Of a DNA stretch of 64,000 nt, positions 18,227 through 25,086 are shown piece by piece. The DNA lies in assembly GCF_031846445.1 (NCBI RefSeq), contig NZ_JAVRHR010000002.1, positions 992,001 to 1,056,000 on the forward strand, read 5' to 3'. The DNA is from Croceitalea rosinachiae (lineage in GTDB: Bacteria > Bacteroidota > Bacteroidia > Flavobacteriales > Flavobacteriaceae). Position 1 is the stretch's first letter, and every line of letters starts with the position of its first letter. The translations under genes and the position numbers were made by a program. The notes under the pieces were generated by a model. That model made no database searches. It was given only the letters and a program-made list of their open reading frames with translations, and had not been told where the DNA came from.

Positions 18227-19597
18227 ATGTCATACAATGATAACATCATAGCTCTTGCAAGCCCCTCTGGTACTGGAGCAATTGCGGTAATTCGTATATC
18301 TGGAAAAGATGCTATCAGCATAGTTTCGAAAAAATTTCAATCCGTTCGAAATAAGAAACTTGAAAATCAAAAAACGCATACAATTCACTTAGGGCACATA
18401 GTTGATGAAGGTAAAATCATTGATAAGGTTTTGGTATCTATATTCAAAGATCCTAATTCTTATACAGGTGAGAATGTAGCTGAAATATCTTGTCACGGGT
18501 CGCCCTATATTCAACAACAAATCGTTCAGCTTTTTTTACGCAATGGATGTAGGTCTGCAAAAGCTGGGGAATTTACCCTTAGGGCATTTTTAAATGGTAA
18601 AATGGATTTAAGCCAGGCTGAAGCCGTGGCCGATTTGATCGCAAGTGACAGTGAAGCAGCACATCAAATTGCAATGCAACAAATGCGCGGTGGCTTTAGT
18701 AATGAGATTGCTCATCTGAGACAAGAATTATTGGACTTTGCATCATTGATTGAATTAGAGCTGGACTTCTCTCAAGAAGATGTAGAATTTGCCGATAGAG
18801 CCCAATTTAAAGAGCTCCTAAGTAAAATAACAGAGCTATTAAAAAAGCTAATTGATTCCTTTGCCCTCGGCAATGTTATCAAAAATGGAATACCCGTTGC
18901 TATTGTTGGTGAACCAAATGTTGGTAAATCAACTTTATTGAACACCTTGCTAAACGAAGAACGCGCTATTGTAAGTGATATTCCTGGTACCACACGTGAC
19001 ACTGTTGAAGATCAAATATCAATCGGTGGAATCAATTTTAGATTTATTGATACTGCTGGAATACGCGAAACCCATAATAAGGTAGAACAAATAGGAATAG
19101 CCAAAGCCTTTGAAAAAATAGAACAAGCTCGATTGGTTATTTATCTTATTGAAGCCTCAAAAGATAAAAAAGAAGACATAAAAAGGTTGGAACAAGAATA
19201 TTCGGATAAGAAAATAGTATTAATCGCCAATAAAGTTGATGAAGCAAATGCAGAAAATTTGCTAAGACTAAAAAATGATTTTCCTTCAATTCAACTAATT
19301 TCTGCAAAAACAGGAAAGGGCGTAGAAGATTTAAAACAAAAATTACTCAAACTTTCAAATGCGGGTGAATTGGGCAAAAATGATACTATAGTAACTAATA
19401 ACCGTCATTATGACGCGTTGCTCAAAGCCTTAGAATCAATTCAGAAAGTAAAAGAAAGCATGGAAATAGAGCTTTCGAGCGATTTAATGACCATTGATAT
19501 TAGAGAAGCGCTGTTCCACCTTGGTGAGATAACAGGTAATGTAACAACTGACGACTTACTAGGAAATATATTCTCTAATTTCTGTATCGGGAAGTAA
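18227..19597 (+). CDS. mnmE: tRNA modification GTPase MnmE (TrmE)
   Basis: The 456-residue cytosolic GTPase, with MnmG, makes 5-substituted (cmnm5) wobble uridine in tRNA. The N-terminal formyl-THF-binding domain (IIALASPSGTGAIAVIRISG) and helical domain (GEFTLRAFLNGKMDLSQAEA) surround a G domain with G1 VGEPNVGKS (228-236), DIPGTTRD, DTAGIRE and NKVD. The C-terminus FCIGK carries the conserved Cys. The frame stays open upstream to 18101, but the ATG at 18227 begins exactly at the family N-terminus and follows a -7 box. The last 18 bases resemble the attB used by SGI1-type genomic islands. Confidence 0.96.
   Translation: MSYNDNIIALASPSGTGAIAVIRISGKDAISIVSKKFQSVRNKKLENQKTHTIHLGHIVDEGKIIDKVLVSIFKDPNSYTGENVAEISCHGSPYIQQQIVQLFLRNGCRSAKAGEFTLRAFLNGKMDLSQAEAVADLIASDSEAAHQIAMQQMRGGFSNEIAHLRQELLDFASLIELELDFSQEDVEFADRAQFKELLSKITELLKKLIDSFALGNVIKNGIPVAIVGEPNVGKSTLLNTLLNEERAIVSDIPGTTRDTVEDQISIGGINFRFIDTAGIRETHNKVEQIGIAKAFEKIEQARLVIYLIEASKDKKEDIKRLEQEYSDKKIVLIANKVDEANAENLLRLKNDFPSIQLISAKTGKGVEDLKQKLLKLSNAGELGKNDTIVTNNRHYDALLKALESIQKVKESMEIELSSDLMTIDIREALFHLGEITGNVTTDDLLGNIFSNFCIGK
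19580..19597 (+). other. Potential SGI1-type attachment site at the mnmE 3' end
   Basis: TTCTGTATCGGGAAGTAA, the last codons of mnmE, matches closely what I recall of the 18-base repeat flanking SGI1-family islands in mnmE/trmE. The similarity may simply reflect conservation of the FCIGK C-terminus. Accessory genes follow directly, but I see no integrase and no second copy in the window. Confidence 0.35.
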
Positions 19598-19912
19598 ATA
19601 AGTTTATTTTTTTATTTCTTATAAGGAGTTCGGCACTTTGAGCGATTTATGGAGGAAAACCCAGAGGCAGGTGCGCTTTACGAAGAATGGCGCGACCCCA
19701 CAGGCAAAAAGTAGTTTGCGCCCTACGGAATTTCTTTTTACCCGCCTCTGGCGGGCTTCTCGCTTATCTTCCCGAACGCGGAAGAAATTCCACAGGAGCC
19801 ATGCGCAAAGTTTTGGGGTAAGATTTGGGAATCAAATAGAATAACATTAATAATGTCCAAATTTGCTATATATAGATAAATAGAGTATCTTTATCTTCTA
19901 AAAACAGATAAA
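19598..19912. other. Gene-free gap with a GC-rich structured element
   Basis: These 315 bases between mnmE and the antitoxin contain the GC-rich palindromic element at 19661-19809 (listed separately). An AT-rich leader of about 110 bases precedes the antitoxin. The open frames here look non-genuine or broken. Confidence 0.6.
19661..19809. repeat. GC-rich imperfect palindrome (REP/MITE-like or structured RNA)
   Basis: Nested inverted repeats are visible: TTTGCGC (19715-19721) with GCGCAAA (19803-19809), GGAATTTCTT (19727-19736) with AAGAAATTCC (19782-19791), and a perfect hairpin CCCGCC-TCT-GGCGGG (19741-19755). CCAGAGGCAGG (19661-19671) also pairs with CCCGCCTCTGG (19741-19751). The base composition is far more GC-rich than the flanks. 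A plus-strand frame reads like a protein (MEENPEAGALYEEWRDPTGK) but hits a TAG, then continues (FAPYGISFYPPLAGFS). Confidence 0.6.
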
Positions 19913-20149
19913 ATGAACATAAGTTTCACAAAAACACAAGAAGAATATATCTCTAAACAGGTTAAATCTGGAGAGTATCAAAACAATAGCGAGGTAATAA
20001 GAGATGCACTTCGATTGCATCAAATTTATCGCGATAAGGTGATTGCAGACTTAAGGGCAGAGATTGAAAAAGGTTTAAATAGTGGTATTAGCATAAGGTC
20101 AGTGAAAGACATTATCGAGGCCAAGCGTAAATCTAGGAAAACCGCTTGA
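19913..20149 (+). CDS. ParD-like type II antitoxin
   Basis: The 78-residue protein has an N-terminal ribbon-helix-helix segment (MNISFTKTQEEYISKQVKSG, YQNNSEVIRDALRLHQ) typical of the ParD/CC2985 antitoxin family, and a charged helical tail that would wrap the toxin. It would bind its own promoter as a dimer and neutralise the partner. Its TGA overlaps the toxin ATG by one base (TGATG), giving translational coupling. Confidence 0.9.
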   Translation: MNISFTKTQEEYISKQVKSGEYQNNSEVIRDALRLHQIYRDKVIADLRAEIEKGLNSGISIRSVKDIIEAKRKSRKTA

Positions 20150-20457
20150 TGGGAAACGACAAACTTAAATCCTTTCTATTATCCAATGATGCCGATGCGG
20201 ATTTAGATGAAATCTTTGACTATACAGAAACTGAACATGGTTTTAATCAAGCTGTTAAATACTTATCAGATTTGGATAACTTGTTTGAGCGGTTGGTCAA
20301 AAATCCCAATCTCGGAAAAGAGCGAAAGGAAATAAAGAAAGGCATTTATAGTATTGTTGAACAGGAGCATATCATTTTTTATGAAATACATGAAGAGTAT
20401 ATCTTAATTGCAAGGGTCTTACATGGTAGAAGGGATATCCCTAAATTTATCAAATGA
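20149..20457 (+). CDS. RelE/ParE-family toxin
   Basis: The 102-residue protein has the RelE/ParE fold features: LSNDADADLDEIFDYTETEH at the N-terminus, then FERLVKNPNLGKERKEI, and strands ending in EEYILIARVLHGRRDIPKF. The last motif (RVLHGRRD) is characteristic of ParE-type toxins, which poison gyrase, as opposed to ribosome-dependent RelE. The frame can be opened at a TTG at 20146, but the ATG at 20149 overlapping the antitoxin stop is the likely start. It is followed by a HigA-like fragment in a 4-base overlap. Confidence 0.88.
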   Translation: MGNDKLKSFLLSNDADADLDEIFDYTETEHGFNQAVKYLSDLDNLFERLVKNPNLGKERKEIKKGIYSIVEQEHIIFYEIHEEYILIARVLHGRRDIPKFIK

Positions 20458-20657
20458 CCAAGTTGAAAGTATTTGTTATGAAAACAATCTCTCGAAAACA
20501 ATACCTATCTGCAACCAGTCGTTTAGAAGAATTAATTAATCTAGTCGATGACAATACACCTTTGGATAGTCTATTGGCTAAAGAGTTTCTCAGAGTTTCA
20601 GACATTATTGAAGAATACGAGAGTATTCACTATCCAATGGAAGATTCGAATCAATAG
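20454..20657 (+). CDS. Truncated HigA-like antitoxin N-terminal region
   Basis: The 67-residue product resembles the N-terminal segment of HigA-type antitoxins (ISRKQYLSATSRLEELINLV... then SDIIEEYESIHYPMED), but the frame stops before the helix-turn-helix domain that normally follows. It overlaps the ParE stop by 4 bases (ATGA). An internal ATG at 20478 would fit the family start better. It is either a decayed antitoxin or a short protein that kept only the toxin- or oligomer-contact part. No HigB partner is present. Confidence 0.55.
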   Translation: MTKLKVFVMKTISRKQYLSATSRLEELINLVDDNTPLDSLLAKEFLRVSDIIEEYESIHYPMEDSNQ

Positions 20658-20799
20658 GTATGGAAAACAAAAATACTACTAAAAGAAACCAAAGGTTTTC
20701 ACCTATTTTCCACCTCGAATGCCCCTACCCCACTGTTTATGGACGTAGTAAAATATTGCATCGGGGAAATAACCTTTAAAAACTCCGAATCGTAAAGTG

Positions 20800-20807
20800 T
20801 ATCTTTG
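20800..20807 (+). promoter_or_regulatory. -7 box upstream of cpsB
   Basis: TATCTTTG at 20800-20807 matches TAnnTTTG and lies 18 bases before the ATG at 20825. This is a plausible own promoter for the phosphatase gene. Confidence 0.5.
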
Positions 20808-20824
20808 TATTCCAAATTTTATGC

Positions 20825-21580
20825 ATGTTTACTTTTTTTTCAAAGAAAGAATATCTTGTCGACCACTTATCTGGACTCATTGATATTCATAATCATATAC
20901 TACCAGGAATTGACGATGGTGCAAAAACAGTAGAAGAATCTATTGATTTGATTAAGAGTTTTGGAGAATTTGGAATAAAAGATTTTATCTGCACCCCGCA
21001 TATTATGAGTGGTTATTACGAGAATACTCCAGAAACCATAAAAAAATCCTTTATAAAACTTAGAAAGGAGCTTGAAGAGAAGAAGATCGTAAATGCCAAT
21101 TTAAGCTATGCCGCCGAACACATGATTGATTCAAGTTTTGATGAGCTTTTGGAAAACAATATGATTATCCCTCTAAATTCAAGTCATATACTTATTGAAA
21201 TGTCCTATCTACAACCTAGCATCAATTTTGAAGCTTCCATCGGACTGATAAAAAATAGAGGGTATTTCCCTATTTTTGCGCATCCTGAACGATATCAATA
21301 TTTGAATAATGATATTAGAAATTATTATGCCTATAAGCCCTTAGGTATTAAACTTCAACTTAATTTACTTTCTCTGGGAGGTCATTATGGAAAAGAACCA
21401 AAACAAACATCTTTAAAACTCTTGGAAATGGAAAAGTATGATTTCTTGGGCAGTGATGTGCATAACATTGAACATTTAGATACTCTCAAGGAAATAAAAA
21501 TCCAACCAAAGGTATTGGATGAAATTTATCGTCTTAAGTCCAACAATCAACTTTTTTTCACTGAAAGTAACTCAAACTAA
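20825..21580 (+). CDS. CpsB/YwqE-type tyrosine-protein phosphatase (PHP family)
   Basis: The 251-residue cytosolic phosphatase of the PHP superfamily has metal ligands in GLIDIHNHILPGIDDGAKT (about 18-34; D20, H22, H24). Further ligands are CTPHIMSGYY, FAHPERYQYL and FLGSDVHN. Enzymes of this group dephosphorylate the Tyr-rich tail of Wzc-type kinases and so set polymer length and export. The intact kinase of this locus is 6.5 kb away at 28115-30499, while a decayed kinase C-terminus sits right after this gene on the opposite strand. Confidence 0.92.
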   Translation: MFTFFSKKEYLVDHLSGLIDIHNHILPGIDDGAKTVEESIDLIKSFGEFGIKDFICTPHIMSGYYENTPETIKKSFIKLRKELEEKKIVNANLSYAAEHMIDSSFDELLENNMIIPLNSSHILIEMSYLQPSINFEASIGLIKNRGYFPIFAHPERYQYLNNDIRNYYAYKPLGIKLQLNLLSLGGHYGKEPKQTSLKLLEMEKYDFLGSDVHNIEHLDTLKEIKIQPKVLDEIYRLKSNNQLFFTESNSN

Positions 21581-21812
21581 AAATGATACCTTTTCTTTTT
21601 AGGTTTTCCATAGCCATACCCATATTACCCGGCATATCCCAAATTTGGGGGCATTTACACTGTTAACAATAAACGACAGACCTTTTAACTTACCTTCTTT
21701 TTACATCTGTATAGGAAAACCAATTACATTTGTTTCGGTAGTACCTGCCCTAGTTACATAAGGAGTTTGATCTGCATTTTCACTTATCAATACTGGTTTT
21801 TTACTCCAAGAA
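21577..21812 (-). pseudogene. Remnant of the C-terminus of a Wzc-type tyrosine kinase
   Basis: Read on the minus strand, this stretch encodes VLISENADQTPYVTRAGTTE, then KEGKLKGLSFIVNS, then after a frameshift YGYGYGKPKKKRYHF. This matches the last 75 or so residues of the intact kinase at 28115-30499 (ISGNADQTLYVTRAGITETS; KEGKLKGLSFIVNG; YGYGYGTNKKKWYQF). An in-frame TAA replaces a Gln-like position, another stop lies in the Gly/Tyr tail, and at least one frameshift is present, so it is dead. Its stop overlaps the cpsB stop. The rest of the gene is missing; the similarity fades near 21812. Confidence 0.88.
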
Positions 21813-21977
21813 TTGGTTTCAACTTATTTAAAATTGAAAATTATTTATTGTAGGAATATTATCTTAAAAGAAGTTACAAGTACATTAAAAATTAATACAA
21901 AAAAGTTCGGGCCCTAAAAAAGTCCAACCCTGGTCTTTTTTAATTAGTACACTTGCCTAGCTAGTGTCTTTTTATTA
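21813..21977. other. Gap after the kinase remnant; lyase 3' region
   Basis: AT-rich DNA with no gene. It contains the terminator hairpin at 21916-21941, listed separately. A weaker hairpin (ACACT...AGTGT followed by T-run, about 21950-21973) lies just before the lyase stop. Confidence 0.5.
21916..21941. terminator. Terminator downstream of the lyase gene
   Basis: AAAAAAGTCC (21916-21925) pairs with GGTCTTTTTT (21932-21941) across a 6-base loop with one T-T mismatch. The A- and T-runs let it act in both directions, ending the lyase transcript on the minus strand. Confidence 0.65.
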
Positions 21978-23669
21978 TCAAAAATCGACCTGATTCATAT
22001 ATTCTTCAATATTTTCATAACCATCACCATCAAAATCTCCCCGGTAACTTTGATCTAAATTTCCAAATTGTTGTATTTCCCATGAATCGGACATACCGTC
22101 GTTATCAGTATCATAATTAGTTGGTCGGATATTTGAAGGTATGTTAGGCAACACCCAGTTTGCAGCAACCTTTGGCTTATAGTCGATGTTGTCCCGCAGA
22201 ACGGAAAGCATCTTTACATCGAAAGAATCTCGGTATTCTTGAACTTCTCCACTATCATCAAGATACTTATAAGCACCTATATCCCCATTAACTACCAACC
22301 TATTAAAAGCATCTTGTGCCGTGGTCTCTGCCCAGGGATTGGGTACGGTGGATGGGAATTGTGAAGCCGCAATGTTCAAAGGGTCAGCAATCCTATTCCT
22401 ATCTGGATTATTAATCCAAAGAACTGTATTGTCCTCCGAATCATTGCCCTTAAGATCAATTGTTCCCGAATTGTATCCGTTTATTTTAATGGATCCACTA
22501 TACACATTTCTGCGCGTAAACACTTGGGGCACATCATTTGATTCCAGACCTCCAATCCAAGAATATACGCCATTGGTTCTTTGATAATAATTACCTAGAT
22601 GGTTCAATCGAATGTCATGGTAAACTCTGCTGGATTTGGACTGACCATTGTGAATCACGTTATTGACTACTTCTCCAAACCCATCAAATGCCATATTAGG
22701 AGCACGGTTTGTTGATATTAATACGTTATTCAAGTAACTAATGTTATCAATAAGTTCTTCGGGATTGCTCGGCCGGTCAGGATTTACTTCAGTATAAAGA
22801 CCTGTATGGCCATCAGCAAAAAGTCCATATTGGAACGTTTGTCCTTTGTTGGTACAAGGACAATTAGGCGCCGTAACGTTCTCTTGCCTCACTGCAGAAC
22901 CTGCAATTTTATCTGGTGCAAAACTACCTGAGACATGATCAAGCATCAAATCGTTGACCCCAGTGAAATGAAATGCCCACGTTTGACGATCATCTTTTGT
23001 GGAAAGTACACCTTCAATATTAAAAATGGGGCGTGACCTTAAATAACGTATAATGATATTACCTTGGTCAGGATTAAAGCCACCGATTCTGAAGGTTCCG
23101 CCTGTTAAAGTAATGCCCCCCCGGGGTGCTGATTGGCCAAAAACCGTTTTCCCACGGACATAAATTCCCTGTCCATTTCCTTTGGGCCAATTCTTCGTTC
23201 CCCCAACGCCAATGTCAATATTACCGCTTACGTTGAATACAATATATCCAACATCATGGAGTGTTAAAGCATCTTGAAGACCACCTGTGTAATACGCATC
23301 ATTAACACCGTTTTCAGAATGGAATGTTGCAGCTACAGTGTCATCAAGTGTATCGACTATGTATAGGATCTTACCTCTTCCTCCTGTTGCATTGGACCCC
23401 CCACCAAAAGCGGTTGGAAATGCTTTTAACGGTCCCGTGTACTCTTGATTAGAGTCATCCGTATCGGGATTAGTATTATCCTCGATGTTGATATTATCTT
23501 CTTCGGTGTTGGTATTATCGTTTTCATCAGTTGCAGTCTCAATATCAGATTCGGAATCAGCCAATACATATTCATTGAACAGGTCAGAATCTTTTGAACA
23601 AGAAAAAATAATAAATAATGATGCTGTATATAATAACACCTTGAGTGGGGAATTAGTGTTTTGATTCAT
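21978..23669 (-). CDS. Pectate-lyase-like lipoprotein (PL1-type beta helix)
   Basis: The 563-residue protein has a lipoprotein signal (VLLYTASLFIIFSCSKDS; lipid-attached Cys about 24) and an acidic, repetitive spacer (about 35-80). A parallel beta-helix of pectate-lyase type follows: GRGKILYIVDTLDD, GYIVFNVSGNIDIG, NIIIRYLRSRPIF and LMLDHVSGSFAPDK. The C-terminus has EF-hand/thrombospondin-3-like calcium loops (DTDNDGMSDSWE, DFDGDGYENIEEYM). Homologues include PL1 pectate lyases, but the substrate cannot be fixed here. Set inside an exopolysaccharide locus, it may trim or release the polymer made by the cluster, or act on algal pectin. It is transcribed opposite to the flanking cpsB and sulfotransferase genes. 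Confidence 0.85.
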   Translation of the reverse strand: MNQNTNSPLKVLLYTASLFIIFSCSKDSDLFNEYVLADSESDIETATDENDNTNTEEDNINIEDNTNPDTDDSNQEYTGPLKAFPTAFGGGSNATGGRGKILYIVDTLDDTVAATFHSENGVNDAYYTGGLQDALTLHDVGYIVFNVSGNIDIGVGGTKNWPKGNGQGIYVRGKTVFGQSAPRGGITLTGGTFRIGGFNPDQGNIIIRYLRSRPIFNIEGVLSTKDDRQTWAFHFTGVNDLMLDHVSGSFAPDKIAGSAVRQENVTAPNCPCTNKGQTFQYGLFADGHTGLYTEVNPDRPSNPEELIDNISYLNNVLISTNRAPNMAFDGFGEVVNNVIHNGQSKSSRVYHDIRLNHLGNYYQRTNGVYSWIGGLESNDVPQVFTRRNVYSGSIKINGYNSGTIDLKGNDSEDNTVLWINNPDRNRIADPLNIAASQFPSTVPNPWAETTAQDAFNRLVVNGDIGAYKYLDDSGEVQEYRDSFDVKMLSVLRDNIDYKPKVAANWVLPNIPSNIRPTNYDTDNDGMSDSWEIQQFGNLDQSYRGDFDGDGYENIEEYMNQVDF

Positions 23670-24228
23670 GGGGAATATAGGTTAAGAATATTAAGTACTC
23701 AATGTTTGGGTCTTAAAATTATTTAATATTTAAGCTTAATCGATGAAAATCATGATATTTTCGATGAAATACACTTTTATAATACAATAGTTGTGCGCTT
23801 TACAAAACCTTTTAGACTTTCATTAATTTTTTTCGATAAAACGCTTGTTTTCTTAACAAATCTTTCGCACTAAGCACAATATTGAAATATATTTTAAGCA
23901 CTTAAGTAATACGCCGAAAGAATCGGTTTTGGATTTTTATCGATGATTTATTCGACAAAGTGCAAGTTTTTTTAACATTTTTGGGAGGTATAAACATCAT
24001 GGAAGGATAATCCCTATTTAGCATTAGTTTTAGCAGAAAATAACTGATCCAACATATAATATATTGCATATAGTACGTTATTAATGAGGTAAATTGCAAA
24101 AGACGTATGTAACGAATCCGATAGTCATAAGAATTGATGTAGCATCTAGGTTCAATTAATTAATACCATTGTTTAAAAGCCTGATATCAGGAGTAAAAAT
24201 TGTAATAACAAAATATCAAGATAATTTT
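23670..24228. other. Divergent intergenic region with repeated TCGATRAA-type motifs
   Basis: About 560 AT-rich bases lie between the divergent lyase and sulfotransferase genes. They contain the element at 23936-23963 and further copies of TCGATG or TCGATAAA at 23740, 23761 and 23833. No coding potential is convincing. I see no TAnnTTTG box for either gene. Confidence 0.55.
23936..23963. promoter_or_regulatory. Second copy of the TTTATCGATG...TCGAyAAAGTGC element
   Basis: TTTATCGATG (23936-23945) and TCGACAAAGTGC (23952-23963) match the element at 7503-7531 in 10 of 10 and 11 of 12 bases, with spacers of 6 and 7 bases. It lies between the lyase and sulfotransferase promoters. Confidence 0.5.
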
Positions 24229-25086
24229 ATGAAGGAAAGACCAACTATCATCTATATCATGTCTAATCAACGATCTGGTTCTACACTAATTGAGAATGTG
24301 CTTTCAAAATCTTCCCAAATTGTTTCGTTAGGGGAAGCGGCTCTTTTGAGCGGACATATTCATAAGACCGGACCCGGTAGTAATTGGGATTGGAATTGTT
24401 CTTGTGGTGAAAGTTTATTGGAATGTGATTTTTGGAATAAAATATATAGAAAGCTGGAAATTTCAGACCCCAGAGAAATCACTAATACGAGGATTGACAA
24501 TCCTAAAGGGGAAGATAAGGCAAAGCAAAAATCAAATAATGATAAGGTTAAAGCCTTGATGAACCAGATTTACAAAGCTGTCTTTGAAACCACTAAATGT
24601 AACGTATTGGTTGACTCTTCTAAGGAAGCGTTTCATGGGACTTCTCTTTATCAAAATTCCCCCTTTAATTTTAAATTCATCTATTTGAGAAGGGATTTAC
24701 GTGCCGTATCAATTTCAAAACAAAAATGGTGGAAAAGATACGGTGGGGAAGACAAAAGCCTTTTAAGGTTTCTGTTGTCCAACTATTTACATAGAATGAG
24801 ATATTCATCAATGCTTCGAAGTGTAAAGAAAGAAGATATTTATTACCTCAAGTACGAAGAATTTTTCGATAATCCTCAGAAGATATTGGACGAAATGTCA
24901 AACTTTTTTGGCTTTGATGCATATGAGATGCCTGAATATATGGAACTAAACAATGACCACACAATAGCTGGTACTCCGAACCGCTTTGAGAAGAGAAAGA
25001 TCAAATACGATGATCAATGGCATAGTACCGCCAAAAAACTTCCCCTTTTCAATGCCTTAGGTTATATACTTAACAAAATCGGATGA
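24229..25086 (+). CDS. Sulfotransferase (PAPS-dependent)
   Basis: A soluble or membrane-associated sulfotransferase of about 285 residues. The 5'-phosphosulfate loop is IYIMSNQRSGSTLIENVL near the N-terminus. The 3'-phosphate motif is FKFIYLRRDLRAVSISKQKW, with conserved Arg and Ser, and YYLKYEEFFDNPQKIL and FEKRKIKYDD follow as in family members. The frame extends to a TTG at 24169, which would add 20 residues; I prefer the ATG because the first beta strand of the fold begins directly after it. It overlaps the flippase gene by 4 bases (ATGA). With the PAPS operon at 37.1-41.2 kb it suggests sulfation of the cluster polymer. Confidence 0.85.
   Translation: MKERPTIIYIMSNQRSGSTLIENVLSKSSQIVSLGEAALLSGHIHKTGPGSNWDWNCSCGESLLECDFWNKIYRKLEISDPREITNTRIDNPKGEDKAKQKSNNDKVKALMNQIYKAVFETTKCNVLVDSSKEAFHGTSLYQNSPFNFKFIYLRRDLRAVSISKQKWWKRYGGEDKSLLRFLLSNYLHRMRYSSMLRSVKKEDIYYLKYEEFFDNPQKILDEMSNFFGFDAYEMPEYMELNNDHTIAGTPNRFEKRKIKYDDQWHSTAKKLPLFNALGYILNKIG

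Noticed and set aside
18004..18321. 105-codon minus-strand frame over the DUF4870/mnmE boundary
   Set aside because: Overlaps DUF4870 in another phase and runs antisense into mnmE; no family features.
19638..19844. 68-codon Arg/Ser-rich frame downstream of mnmE
   Set aside because: Lies in the GC-rich palindromic element; the Arg-rich product is typical of a non-coding GC-rich frame. A different frame is more protein-like but contains a stop.
19598..24228. Integrase or transposase genes that would explain the accessory block after mnmE
   Set aside because: None present; the att-like site therefore stays a suggestion.
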